Shown here in pieces: positions 9,054 through 18,012 of a stretch of DNA of 64,000 nt. Made by a program: the position numbers and the translations under genes. The stretch's first letter is position 1. The number at the start of each line of letters is the position of its first letter. Below the pieces are notes generated by a model, which saw nothing but the letters and a program-made list of their open reading frames with translations, made no database searches and was not told where the DNA came from. Origin of the DNA: Microbacterium commune (GTDB lineage: Bacteria > Actinomycetota > Actinomycetes > Actinomycetales > Microbacteriaceae); NCBI RefSeq assembly GCF_014836945.1, contig NZ_JACSPX010000001.1, positions 1,449,510 through 1,513,509 of the forward strand, written 5' to 3'.

Positions 9054-10370
9054 ATGACCGACCGCAACGACTCCCTGTTCGACACCGCCCGCTCCGTGAT
9101 CCCGGGCGGCGTGAACTCGCCGGTGCGCGCGTACGGCTCGGTCGGCGGGACCCCGCGGTTCCTGGCATCCGCCTCCGGCGCCCGCGTGACGGATGCCGCG
9201 GGACGCGAGTACATCGACCTCGTCGCATCGTGGGGCCCCGCGCTGCTCGGTCACGCGCAGCCCGAGGTGGTGCGGGCGGTTCAGGATGCCGCGACCCGCG
9301 GCCTCTCGTTCGGAGCACCCACCGAGGGCGAGGTCGAGCTCGCGCAGCTGATCGCCGAGCGGGTGCGCCACGGCGACGTCCGCCCGGTGGAGCGGGTGCG
9401 CCTGGTCTCGACGGGCACCGAGGCGACCATGACGGCGATCCGCCTCGCCCGCGGTGCCACCGGACGCGACCTGCTGGTGAAGTTCGCCGGCCACTACCAC
9501 GGCCACTCCGACGGGCTGCTCGCCGCGGCAGGATCCGGCGTCGCCACGCTCGCGCTGCCGGGATCGGCCGGCGTGCCCGCGCCGATCGCCGCGCAGACAC
9601 TCGTGATCGACTACAACGACCCGGATGCCCTGGCCGCGGTCTTCGCCGAGCACGGCGACCGGATCGCCGCGGTGATCGTCGAGGCGGCCTCGGCGAACAT
9701 GGGCGTGGTCGCACCGCTGCCCGGCTTCAACAAGCTCATCGCCGACACCGCCCACGCGCACGGCGCGCTGATGATCCTCGACGAGGTGCTCACCGGCTTC
9801 CGCGTGCACCCCGCCGGGTTCTGGGGGCTGCAGCAGCAGGCGGGCGAGCAGTACGTTCCCGACATCATCACGTTCGGCAAGGTCGTCGGTGGCGGGATGC
9901 CGCTCGCGGCCCTGGGTGGCAGCTCCGCGGTCATGGACATGCTGGCCCCGGTCGGTCCCGTCTACCAGGCGGGCACGCTGTCGGGGAATCCGCTGTCGGT
10001 GGCCGCGGGGATCGCGACGCTGCGGCTCGCGACGCCCGAGGTCTACGCACACATCGACGCCGCGGCCGGGCGGCTGGCTGCGTCGCTGGACGCGGCCCTC
10101 ACCGACGCCGGCGTCGTGCACTCGGTGCCCAGGGCTGGCAGCCTGTTCGGTGTCGCCTTCCTGCCCGAGGCTCCGCGCGACTACGCGACCGCCCAGACGC
10201 AGGAGTCGTTCCGGTACGCCCCGTTCTTCCACTCCATGCGCGAGCAGGGCGTGGCGCTGCCGCCCAGCGTGTTCGAAGCGTGGTTCCTCACGGCCGCGCA
10301 CGGCGACGATGAGCTCGCCGCCATCGAGGCTGCACTGCCCGCGGCGGCTGCGGCCGCGGCATCCGCCTGA
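9054..10370 (+). CDS. hemL: Glutamate-1-semialdehyde 2,1-aminomutase
   Basis: This 438-residue PLP enzyme of aminotransferase class III converts glutamate-1-semialdehyde to 5-aminolevulinate. Typical blocks are [20 protein letters not shown] near the start, [13 protein letters not shown] (cofactor phosphate binding), [16 protein letters not shown] (Asp to the pyridine ring) and [18 protein letters not shown] with the Schiff-base lysine. The ATG at 9054 has AGAGGA upstream. It supplies the substrate of hemB, and hemA at the other end of the cluster supplies its own substrate. The upstream palindrome makes a separate mRNA level likely. Confidence 0.96.
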   Translation: MTDRNDSLFDTARSVIPGGVNSPVRAYGSVGGTPRFLASASGARVTDAAGREYIDLVASWGPALLGHAQPEVVRAVQDAATRGLSFGAPTEGEVELAQLIAERVRHGDVRPVERVRLVSTGTEATMTAIRLARGATGRDLLVKFAGHYHGHSDGLLAAAGSGVATLALPGSAGVPAPIAAQTLVIDYNDPDALAAVFAEHGDRIAAVIVEAASANMGVVAPLPGFNKLIADTAHAHGALMILDEVLTGFRVHPAGFWGLQQQAGEQYVPDIITFGKVVGGGMPLAALGGSSAVMDMLAPVGPVYQAGTLSGNPLSVAAGIATLRLATPEVYAHIDAAAGRLAASLDAALTDAGVVHSVPRAGSLFGVAFLPEAPRDYATAQTQESFRYAPFFHSMREQGVALPPSVFEAWFLTAAHGDDELAAIEAALPAAAAAAASA

Positions 10371-10489
10371 CCCGACCGTCGCGGTCTGCGCATCCCCGTT
10401 CGGGGTTGCCGGTTCAGCACAAGAGGATCGTTGCGCTCCTGTCAGCAAGTCGCGTGCGCGTCGCTCGCGCGGTTTGGCAGACTGGACGC

Positions 10490-10942
10490 ATGGTGACCCT
10501 GCTGCTGGATCAGACGCGACTTGAGATCGTGCTCTCGCCGATCGAGCGGGCCTCGACCTTCCACCGCCAGAACGTGCGGGTCGAGCGCGAGCACATCACC
10601 AAGGTGCAGCTGACTCAGGATGCCTGGACCTGGCTCCGCGGTGTGCCGGGACCCGGCACGTACATCCCGGGCGTCCTCGCCGCCGGCACGTGGAAGGCCG
10701 CCGAGACCACCGACTTCGTGCTGATCCGGCGCAGAAAGCCCAGCGTCGTGATCGACCTCGAAGGCGACGCGCAGTTCCAGAGGCTCATCCTCACCACCCG
10801 GCACGGGCTCGCGCTGACCCAGGCTCTCCGGCTCGAGGTCAGCGACCAGCCCGAGGATGTCGTCGACATCGCGACCGGCTCGGTGCCGGTGCAGAAGCAG
10901 CGCCCGCGTCCGGTCATCCGTCCGCGACCGCGCACCGTCTGA
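10490..10942 (+). CDS. Conserved hypothetical protein, possible PH-like fold
   Basis: This 150-residue protein has no signal peptide or membrane segment. It is rich in beta-prone stretches (LEIVLSPIERASTFHRQNVR, VVIDLEGDAQFQRLILTT) with a conserved-looking RGVPGPGTYIPGVLAAGTW centre and a basic Pro/Arg tail. Alternating strands with a GT..PG turn recall small bacterial PH-like domains, but this is only an impression. The ATG at 10490 is preceded by CAGACT and six bases, as at chdC. It converges on the acidic-tailed ABC ATPase. No function is assigned. Confidence 0.7.
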   Translation: MVTLLLDQTRLEIVLSPIERASTFHRQNVRVEREHITKVQLTQDAWTWLRGVPGPGTYIPGVLAAGTWKAAETTDFVLIRRRKPSVVIDLEGDAQFQRLILTTRHGLALTQALRLEVSDQPEDVVDIATGSVPVQKQRPRPVIRPRPRTV

Positions 10943-11010
10943 CCGAAGCGGCGTGTGCCGCGCCCGCCGACCGTGAGATCTCCGACCGTGCGGGGCGACG
11001 CAGCGAGTCG

Positions 11011-13239
11011 TCAGCGCTCCTGGTGGCCCTGGTCGCCGTCGTTGGAAGCGGGGTCGGTGCTCGGGTCTACGTCAGAGCCCTCTGTCGCGGCATCGGCATC
11101 CGCCTCAGCAGACTCCTCGCGGCGCTGGGCACGCGAGCTGTACGGGTAGTCGGGAGCCGGGCCGTCGAAGAAGCGGCTGGCCGCGGCCGACAGCGAAGTG
11201 CGCATGGCGGCGAGCCGCGGGTCGTCGTCGCCGTCGTCGACCGTGTCATCGTCATCGTCGCCCGAGAGCGAGGGTGTCACGATCGAGATGGCCTCGGTCG
11301 CGGGAGCCGCGTTCTCGGACCCTTCGGTGGTGACCGACGCGGGCAGGCCCGTGATCAGCTCGGTGAAGGTCGGCTCGACGGATGCTGACGGCAGCGTCAC
11401 CGCCTCGGTCGCGAGCGGCAGGATGAGCGGCCGCGTCTCGTCCGAGTGAGTGGTCTCGTCGTCGGCGACAGTGTCGTCCGCGTCGGTGCCGTCAGTGCCG
11501 GCGTCGATGTCGGCGTCGTCGGCTGCGGCTGCGTCTGAATCCGTGTCTGCGTCGGCGCCGTCGGTCTCGGTGCTGGTGGCGGCACCTGCGTCTGTGGCGT
11601 CTTCCGCGCCGGTGCCAGCGCCTGAAGCGGACTCGTCGACGTGGTCGCGGGTGGCATCCTCGTCCGCCGCCGACGAGGCGTCTGCCTCGACATCGGTCGC
11701 CGTCGCGGCGTCCAGGTCGGTCGCCGTCGCGGCGTCCAGGTCGGTCGTCTGCGCGGCATCGGCGTCCGCGTCCGTGTCCGTGTCCGAGTCCGTATCGGCA
11801 TCCGAGCCCATGTCGGCGTCGTCCACCGCGCCCGAGTCGGCGTCCGCGCCCGCGTCGGCCTGGGTGTCCGCGTCGGCATCCGCGTCCGAGTCAGCGGCCT
11901 CGGCCTCGGCGTCGGCGTCGGCCGCGGCGTCGGCCTCCGGGCCGGAATCCGCGTCCGTGTCGGCATCCGCGCCCGAGTCGGGATCGGTGCCGGAGTCCTC
12001 CGACACGGCCTCATCCGCGTCATCCGCGTCATCCGTGTCGGCTGGGGCCGCCCCGTATCCGGCACCGGCTGCTGCGACGGCGCCGCCATCGGCGACGAGA
12101 GCGGCCGCGCCCGAGAACGGCATGCCGCCCGCGACGAGGGCCGCGTCGGCAGCGCCGGCGTCCCCGGTGTCGGCGTGCTCCGCAGCAGCGTCGGCATCCG
12201 CGGCATCCGTCTCGGCCGGGGCGGCCGGGGCGGCCGGGGCGTCGGGAGCGGTGCCCGGCGCAGCGTCGGCAGCGGCGGTCGCATTCACCGGATCCGACGC
12301 GTGCGCCACCCGGTTCGCGGAGGTGTCGAGGCGCGGGCTGTCGGCGCGGCGGCCGTAGACGAGGTCGAGGAAGACCTCCTCGAGGCTGGGGCCGCGCTGC
12401 TGCAGCATGGTCAGCGCGACACCGGCTTCGGCGGCGACGGCGCCGACGGCGGCCGAGTCAGAATCGCGCACGGTGACGCCCGAGCGCAGCACGTCGAAGT
12501 CGAGCTTCGCAGCCGACAGCGCGGTGATCAGGGGTGCGCGGTTCTCGGCATCCACCACGACCGCGCCGCCCGAGGCATCCGCGAGCTCCGAGATCGGACC
12601 GGCGTGCACCGCACGGCCCTTCGAGAGCACGACGACGTCGTCGGCGACCTGCTCGATCTCACTCAGCACGTGAGACGAGACAAGCACGGTGCGACCCTCA
12701 TCCGCCAGGCGGCGCATCAGCAGACGCATCCATCGGATGCCCTCGGGGTCGAGTCCGTTGGCCGGCTCATCGAGCACGAGCACGCCCGGGTCGCCGAGCA
12801 GCGCCGACGCGACGGCGAGACGCTGCCGCATACCCAGTGAATAGCTGCCGAGGCGGGTGTCGCCGTCGTCCTGCAGGCCGACCAGGTGCAGCACCTCGGC
12901 GACCCGAGCGGACGGGATGCCGTTCGCCTTGGCGGCGAGCATCAGCTGGCGACTCGCGGTGCGGCGAGGGCGGTACGCCGACTCCTCGAGGACGGCGCCG
13001 ATGGTGCGCAGCGGGTGCCGCAGGTCGGAGTAGCTTGCACCGCCGATGGTCGCGGTGCCCGAGGTCGGACGGATCTGGCCGAGCAGGATGCGCAGCGACG
13101 TGGTCTTCCCTGCGCCGTTCGGCCCGAGGAATCCGGTGACAGCGCCCGGCTCGACGCGGACGGAGAGGTCGGAAACGGCGGTCACCGCGCCGAAGCGCTT
13201 TGTGACCTGGGTGAACTCGAGCACCTGTCCTTCGGGCAT
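11011..13239 (-). CDS. ABC transporter ATP-binding protein with a very long acidic Ala/Asp/Thr/Ser tail
   Basis: This is a 742-residue protein. Residues 1-300 are a standard ABC ATPase: Walker A GPNGAGKTT (39-47), signature YSLGMRQR (133-140), Walker B VLVLDEPANGLDP (153-165) and His190. It is like the drug- or bacteriocin-export ATPases that pair with a separate permease. From about residue 305 to the end the chain is low complexity, dominated by Asp, Ala, Thr, Ser and Glu, with runs such as ADTDSDTDTDADADAA. A short ordered-looking piece (RLAAMRTSLSAAASRFFDG) lies near the end. The ATG at 13239 has AGGAGAGG upstream. No permease gene is adjacent. The tail roughly doubles the usual length of this family. 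Confidence 0.85.
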   Translation of the reverse strand: MPEGQVLEFTQVTKRFGAVTAVSDLSVRVEPGAVTGFLGPNGAGKTTSLRILLGQIRPTSGTATIGGASYSDLRHPLRTIGAVLEESAYRPRRTASRQLMLAAKANGIPSARVAEVLHLVGLQDDGDTRLGSYSLGMRQRLAVASALLGDPGVLVLDEPANGLDPEGIRWMRLLMRRLADEGRTVLVSSHVLSEIEQVADDVVVLSKGRAVHAGPISELADASGGAVVVDAENRAPLITALSAAKLDFDVLRSGVTVRDSDSAAVGAVAAEAGVALTMLQQRGPSLEEVFLDLVYGRRADSPRLDTSANRVAHASDPVNATAAADAAPGTAPDAPAAPAAPAETDAADADAAAEHADTGDAGAADAALVAGGMPFSGAAALVADGGAVAAAGAGYGAAPADTDDADDADEAVSEDSGTDPDSGADADTDADSGPEADAAADADAEAEAADSDADADADTQADAGADADSGAVDDADMGSDADTDSDTDTDADADAAQTTDLDAATATDLDAATATDVEADASSAADEDATRDHVDESASGAGTGAEDATDAGAATSTETDGADADTDSDAAAADDADIDAGTDGTDADDTVADDETTHSDETRPLILPLATEAVTLPSASVEPTFTELITGLPASVTTEGSENAAPATEAISIVTPSLSGDDDDDTVDDGDDDPRLAAMRTSLSAAASRFFDGPAPDYPYSSRAQRREESAEADADAATEGSDVDPSTDPASNDGDQGHQER

Positions 13240-13330
13240 GGCGACCTCTCCTGTTCGGGACAATCTCTTCCATCTTCGCGGAAACCTGGGAGAATCCGCG
13301 CTTCACCTGCCGGAAACGGGCATCCTCGTG

Positions 13331-13370
13331 CGCAGATCGGGGCAGATAGGAGCAGATCGGAGCAGATCGG
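13331..13370 (+). repeat. Four tandem 10-bp units upstream of the acyl-CoA hydrolase gene
   Basis: Four near-identical decamers of the form AGCAGATCGG lie head to tail between two divergent genes, ending 22 bases before the GTG at 13393. A repeat period close to one helical turn would place each unit on the same DNA face, which suits cooperative protein binding. They could also be a slippage product. Confidence 0.75.
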
Positions 13371-13392
13371 GAAGCGGAGTAGCCTGACAGGC

Positions 13393-14451
13393 GTGACCGA
13401 CACCGAAGCCGCCACCGTCCTCGTTCGCACCGACAGCTCGCTCGGACGCATCACGCTCAATCGTCCCCGCGCGATCAACGCACTGGATCTCGGGATGATC
13501 GAGCAGATCACCGCAGCGCTCACCGCATGGGTCGACGACACCGACGTGCAGACCGTCCTGATCGACGGTGCCGGCGATCGAGGCCTCTGCGCGGGCGGCG
13601 ACGTGCGTGCCCTGTACGACTCGATCACCGCGGGCCATCCCGATCACATCGCGGAGTTCTTCCGCGCCGAGTACGCGATGAACGCGTTGATCGCCGAGTA
13701 CCCCAAGCCCATTGTCGTCTTCGCAGACGGCATCACGATGGGCGGTGGCATCGGCCTCGCCGGCCACGCCGCCGTGCGCATCGTGACAGAGCGCTCGCGT
13801 CTGGCGATGCCCGAGACGCGCATCGGCTTCACTCCCGACGTCGGCGGCACCTGGCTGCTCGGCCGGGCGCCGGGTCGGCTGGGCGAGTACTTCGGCCTCA
13901 CGGGTCAGAGCATGAGCGCGGCGGATGCCCTGTATCTGGGCTTCGCCGATCATCACGTGCCGTCCGAGAACCTCGACGGCCTGCGCGACGCGCTCGCCAC
14001 CCGCGCCGACCCGGGCACCCCGAACGAGCTGACCCTGCTGTTCGACGAGACGCCGGAGCCGTCGCAGCTGCCCGCCGCGCGGGTGTGGATCGACGAGGCG
14101 TTCTCGGCCGACACGGTGGGGGAGATCATGCAGCGGCTGCGCGAATCGGATGCTCAGGATGCCGCGACTGCGCTGGCGACGCTGGAGGAGCTCTCGCCCA
14201 CCGCCCTCGCCGTCACGCTCGATGCGGTGCGCGAGGCGCGGACGATGAGCGGCGTGCGGGAGGCGCTCGAGGGCGAGTACCGCCGGGTCATGTGGTTCGG
14301 ACACAGTCATCCCGACCTGGTCGAGGGCATCCGTGCTCAGCTGGTCGATAAGGACCGCAATCCGAAGTGGCAGCCCGCGACCGTCGCCGACCTGCCGCCG
14401 GATGCCGGTGCGCCGGCGCGCGCCTACGTGCCCGAGCCGGCGCTGTTCTGA
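13393..14451 (+). CDS. Enoyl-CoA hydratase/isomerase family protein, probable 3-hydroxyisobutyryl-CoA hydrolase
   Basis: This 352-residue crotonase-fold protein has the oxyanion-hole segments GLCAGGDVRALYD and GITMGGGIGLAGHA, and MPETRIGFTPDVGGTW with the catalytic Glu and Asp. The length and the PDVGGTW motif fit 3-hydroxyisobutyryl-CoA hydrolases (valine degradation) rather than short enoyl-CoA hydratases. The start is GTG at 13393 with TAGCCT seven bases before it and no Shine-Dalgarno sequence, so it may be leaderless. No other valine-pathway genes are adjacent, so the substrate is inferred from family resemblance only. Confidence 0.85.
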   Translation: MTDTEAATVLVRTDSSLGRITLNRPRAINALDLGMIEQITAALTAWVDDTDVQTVLIDGAGDRGLCAGGDVRALYDSITAGHPDHIAEFFRAEYAMNALIAEYPKPIVVFADGITMGGGIGLAGHAAVRIVTERSRLAMPETRIGFTPDVGGTWLLGRAPGRLGEYFGLTGQSMSAADALYLGFADHHVPSENLDGLRDALATRADPGTPNELTLLFDETPEPSQLPAARVWIDEAFSADTVGEIMQRLRESDAQDAATALATLEELSPTALAVTLDAVREARTMSGVREALEGEYRRVMWFGHSHPDLVEGIRAQLVDKDRNPKWQPATVADLPPDAGAPARAYVPEPALF

Positions 14452-14598
14452 GCCGGGCCTTTGCAGGTGCTTCGCCCGCTGGGGCGGCGCTCGCTGGGGC
14501 GGCGCTGTCGTTGAGCGCGCCCGCTCGAGGTAGGTCAACAGCCCGACGTAGGTGATTCTGCGCGGTATTCGCCTGTGTTCGCGGGTTCGCCTACCTCC

Positions 14599-14640
14599 GA
14601 TGAGTGGTCAGACTGAGGCGATGAGCGGTCAGACCGAGGC
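14599..14640 (+). repeat. 21-bp tandem duplication over the end of the glycosyltransferase gene
   Basis: Two 21-base copies (14599-14619 and 14620-14640) differ at two positions. The right copy includes the last codons and the stop of the leftward glycosyltransferase gene, so the left copy is a duplicated gene end lying just past the stop. A truncated third start follows. The rest of the 14452-14628 spacer shows nothing recognisable. Confidence 0.8.
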
Positions 14641-15792
14641 GACGAGCTCCAGCAGTCGCGCGACGTGGGCGGCGGCCACCCGCTCGCTCGCATACGCGAC
14701 CGCGGCCTCGCGCGGAGCCGCGAGCAGCGCGCGGTCGGCCGCGAGCCGGATGATCAGGTCGGCCAGGCCCTCAGCATCCGGACTGGGGGTGCCGAGCGCG
14801 GCGTCGCCGAACTCCGTCGCGAGCACGGGGTCGCTGACGATCACCGGGCGTCCGTGCGCGAACGCCTCGAGCGCGACCATCGGCTGGTTGTCGAAGCCGA
14901 GCGAGGTGATGAGGGCGGCATCCGCGGCATCCATCAGCTCGCCGACTCGTTCACCCGGAACCGATCCGTGGAAGGTCACGCCCGGCACGGGTCGGTGCGT
15001 GCCGCCGGCGACGTCGAGGTGCACCCGGCCCTCACCGAGACGCTCGACAACGAGGCGCATCGCGTCGAGTGCGACGTCGACGCGCTTCTCGGGCGCGAAG
15101 CGCGCCACCCACAGCAGGCGCAGCGGTTCGTCCTCCGGCGCGGGGGCCACCCGAAGCGGCTGGGCGACGTTCGAGAACGCCTCGACCCGCCCTGCGCCCG
15201 CATCGCGCAGCGCCACAGCTTGGTGCTTCGAGGGCGAGAGAACGATGTCGGCGCGCTCCGCGACGCGCAGCGTCATGGTCCGCAGAGAATTGTTCAGCGG
15301 ATGGCTGCCAGTGAAACGGCCGCCATTCCGGATGCCGGTGAGCGAGCGGTGCACGCGCGAGACCACCGGCGCGAATGGGGCCAGCGCTGCCGGAGCGCGC
15401 CAGAAGAAGGTGTGCACGGTGTGCAGCGAGGGGATCCCCAGCTGGCGCGCCACGTCGATCGCGGCCGCCGCGACTGCGAACTCGGAGTGCAGGACGACCG
15501 CACCGACACCGTGCCGACGGATCGTCGCGGCGACCAGCGGCTCGAGATCGCGGGCCCGTCCGAGCAGCGGCAGGTCGAGCACCGGGATCGTGCCGCGCCT
15601 CGGCGGGGAGACCGTGGTGATGCCGTCTGACGTCAGAGCGTCCGCATCCGGTGCCAGGACGACAACCCTCACACCTTCGCCGGCGAGAGCCTGCGCCTGA
15701 CGGATGAAAGCCGTCTGCGCACCGCCGAGGTACTTCAGCGAGTAGTCGCACACCATCAGCACGGCAGGGCGGGCGGCGTTCTCAGAGGGCAT
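14629..15792 (-). CDS. Glycosyltransferase, GT4-like (GT-B fold)
   Basis: This 387-residue cytosolic glycosyltransferase has an N-terminal Rossmann domain with the typical glycine-rich loop KYLGGAQTAFIRQAQALAGEG. The C-terminal domain has LRLLWVARFAPEKRVDVALD and NQPMVALEAFAHGRPVIVSD, where the Glu binds the donor sugar-nucleotide. It probably moves a sugar from an activated donor to a lipid, protein or metabolite; donor and acceptor cannot be read. The ATG at 15792 is preceded by TAGACT and seven bases, suggesting a leaderless transcript. It stands alone, divergent from a small membrane protein. Confidence 0.88.
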   Translation of the reverse strand: MPSENAARPAVLMVCDYSLKYLGGAQTAFIRQAQALAGEGVRVVVLAPDADALTSDGITTVSPPRRGTIPVLDLPLLGRARDLEPLVAATIRRHGVGAVVLHSEFAVAAAAIDVARQLGIPSLHTVHTFFWRAPAALAPFAPVVSRVHRSLTGIRNGGRFTGSHPLNNSLRTMTLRVAERADIVLSPSKHQAVALRDAGAGRVEAFSNVAQPLRVAPAPEDEPLRLLWVARFAPEKRVDVALDAMRLVVERLGEGRVHLDVAGGTHRPVPGVTFHGSVPGERVGELMDAADAALITSLGFDNQPMVALEAFAHGRPVIVSDPVLATEFGDAALGTPSPDAEGLADLIIRLAADRALLAAPREAAVAYASERVAAAHVARLLELVASV

Positions 15793-15862
15793 GACAGCGA
15801 GTCTATTCAGGGTCGTGCGGCCCGACGCTGTGCGCTACCGTGAGCTGTGACGAGGAGGTCTC

Positions 15863-16144
15863 ATGAGCACGTCGATCGAGCGTCGAGATGGGCGCATGGC
15901 CGTGGCCGGGGCATTGCTCGCGGGCGCGGGCGTCGTCAGTGCGGCCATCGCCGCTGTGTTGATGTTCGCCGTCGATGATGCGGATGCGGCACGCGGGTTC
16001 GCATTCGTCGGTATGGTCGGCGTCATCGGCGCCGTCACTGCGGCTGTGAATTCGGCAACGAGCGAGCGCAAGGCCGTGTTCGCCACCGGAGGAGTGCTGC
16101 TGTTCGTCGCGTCATCCACGATGTTCGGGATGAGCTTCTCCTGA
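15863..16144 (+). CDS. Small membrane protein of unknown function
   Basis: This 93-residue protein has three hydrophobic segments: VAGALLAGAGVVSAAIAAVL, FAFVGMVGVIGAVTAAV and FATGGVLLFVASSTMFGMSF. They are separated by short charged turns (DDADAA, SATSERKA). A clear ribosome-binding site, GAGGAGG, precedes the ATG at 15863. It lies between a divergent glycosyltransferase and the ABC exporter pair, about 140 bases from the latter, so it may be a separate unit. No family is recognised. Confidence 0.7.
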   Translation: MSTSIERRDGRMAVAGALLAGAGVVSAAIAAVLMFAVDDADAARGFAFVGMVGVIGAVTAAVNSATSERKAVFATGGVLLFVASSTMFGMSFS

Positions 16145-16284
16145 AGCGCGATCGGGCCGCCGGCTGATCCTGTTCCGCTGACAGCGAAGGTCAGCCCTGC
16201 GGGGGATACGGATGTCGGCGGTTAGTGGCACGATGTGTGATGGCCGCGTCTCGGCCCTCCGAATCCTCACAAGGAAGTCCGCCT

Positions 16285-18012
16285 GTGCTCGGAAAACTCC
16301 TCACCCGCTATCTGAAGCGCTACTGGCCGCTGCTGGTCACGATCATCGTGCTGCAGTTCGCCAGCGTGATGGCATCCCTCAACCTGCCCGAGATCAACGC
16401 CGACATCATCAACAACGGTGTCGCCAAGGCCGACATCGGCTACATCTGGAACCGCGGCGGCTTCATGCTGCTCGTGTCGCTCGGGCAGATCCTCGCCTCG
16501 ATCCTCGCCACCTTCTTCGCCGCGCGCATGGCGATGAGCGCCGGGCGTGACATCCGCGCCGACGTCTTCGCCCGGGTGAGTGGATTCTCCGAGCGTGAGG
16601 TGTCTCAGTTCGGCGCGGGCTCGCTGATCACCCGCAACACGAACGACGTGCAGCAGGTGCAGATGCTGGCGATGATGGGCGCGACGATGTTCGTCACCGC
16701 ACCGCTGCTGGCGATCGGCGGCATCATCAAGGCCATCCAGACCGACGTCGGCCTCAGCTGGCTGATCGCCGTGTCGGTGCCCCTGCTGCTGATCATCGCG
16801 GTCGTGATCATCGGGCGCATGGTGCCGCTGTTCCGTCGCAACCAGGCCAAGCTCGACGACGTCAACCGCATCATGCGCGAGCAGCTGACCGGCGTGCGCG
16901 TGGTGCGCGCCTTCGTGCGTGAGCGCATCGAAGAGCGCCGGTTCCGCGAGGTCAACACCGACCTCATGGTGCTGGGCCGCAACATCGGCTCGCTGTTCGT
17001 GCTGATGTTCCCGCTGTTCATGCTCGTGCTCAACGTCACGATCGTCGCGGTGGTGTGGTTCGGCGGCGTGGAGATCAACGCGGGTAACGCAGAGATCGGC
17101 ACGATCTTCGCGTTCATGCAGTACATCGGCCAGATCATGATGGGCGTCATCATGTCGAGCTTCATGGCGATGATGATTCCGCGCGCCGCGGTCTCGGCCG
17201 AGCGCGTCACCGAGGTGCTCGACGCGGAGTCGTCGATGACCCGTCCCGAGAACGGCGTCACCGAGTTCCCCGAGCCGGGGGTGGTCGCCTTCCGCAACGT
17301 CGAGTTCACCTACCCCGGTGCCGAGGTCCCGGTGCTGAACGACATCACCTTCGAGGCCCGGCCTGGTGAGACGGTGGCGATCATCGGATCGACCGGCTCG
17401 GGAAAGACCACGCTCGTCTCGCTGATCCCGCGACTCTTCGACGCGACCGGCGGTGTCGTGCAGGTCGGCGGGGTCGACGTGCGCGAGGCCGACCTCGACG
17501 CGCTGTGGCAGGGCATCGGACTCGTGCCGCAGCGACCCTTCCTGTTCTCCGGCACCGTGGCATCCAACCTGCGCTACGGGCGGGCGGACGCCACCGACGA
17601 CGAGCTGTGGGCGGCGCTCGAGATCGCCCAGGGGCGGGACTTCGTCGAGGCGATGCCCGACGGGCTCGCGTCGCGCATCGCCCAGGGCGGCACGAACGTC
17701 TCGGGCGGCCAGCGGCAGCGTCTGGCGATCGCCAGGGCGATCGTGCACCGGCCGCGCATCCTCGTGTTCGACGACTCGTTCTCGGCTCTCGACCTGACGA
17801 CGGATGCCCGGCTGCGCCAGGCGCTGTGGCGAGAGCTTCCCGACGTCACCAAGATCGTCGTCGCGCAGCGCGTCTCGACCATCACGGATGCCGACCGCAT
17901 CGTCGTCCTCGACGACGGTGCCGTGGTCGGCGTGGGCAGGCACGACGAGCTGCTCGTCGCCAGCCCCACGTACCGGGAGATCGTCGAATCGCAGCTGGGG
18001 GTGGACGCGTGA
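16285..18012 (+). CDS. ABC exporter half-transporter, subunit with the degenerate ATPase site
   Basis: This 575-residue fused membrane/ATPase protein has a six-helix exporter domain at about residues 15-305, then a nucleotide-binding domain with Walker A GSTGSGKTT, signature NVSGGQRQRLAIARA and Walker B ILVFDDSFSALD. The residue after the Walker B Asp is Asp rather than Glu, and the H-loop reads VAQRVSTI, with Gln for His, so this ATP site should be non-hydrolytic. It overlaps the next gene by four bases. The pair fits heterodimeric exporters such as BmrCD and TM287/288. The GTG start at 16285 follows AAGGAAG. Confidence 0.93.
   Translation: MLGKLLTRYLKRYWPLLVTIIVLQFASVMASLNLPEINADIINNGVAKADIGYIWNRGGFMLLVSLGQILASILATFFAARMAMSAGRDIRADVFARVSGFSEREVSQFGAGSLITRNTNDVQQVQMLAMMGATMFVTAPLLAIGGIIKAIQTDVGLSWLIAVSVPLLLIIAVVIIGRMVPLFRRNQAKLDDVNRIMREQLTGVRVVRAFVRERIEERRFREVNTDLMVLGRNIGSLFVLMFPLFMLVLNVTIVAVVWFGGVEINAGNAEIGTIFAFMQYIGQIMMGVIMSSFMAMMIPRAAVSAERVTEVLDAESSMTRPENGVTEFPEPGVVAFRNVEFTYPGAEVPVLNDITFEARPGETVAIIGSTGSGKTTLVSLIPRLFDATGGVVQVGGVDVREADLDALWQGIGLVPQRPFLFSGTVASNLRYGRADATDDELWAALEIAQGRDFVEAMPDGLASRIAQGGTNVSGGQRQRLAIARAIVHRPRILVFDDSFSALDLTTDARLRQALWRELPDVTKIVVAQRVSTITDADRIVVLDDGAVVGVGRHDELLVASPTYREIVESQLGVDA

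Noticed and set aside
10371-10489. Terminator after hemL (CCCCGTTCGGGG hairpin)
   Set aside because: The stem is only about five bases long with no T run; too weak to list.
11450-12358. Long rightward open frame (about 300 Ser/Ala residues) opposite the acidic tail
   Set aside because: It is the antisense shadow of the Asp/Ala repeat; it has no ribosome-binding site or recognisable domain, and the leftward frame continues from a clear ABC ATPase.
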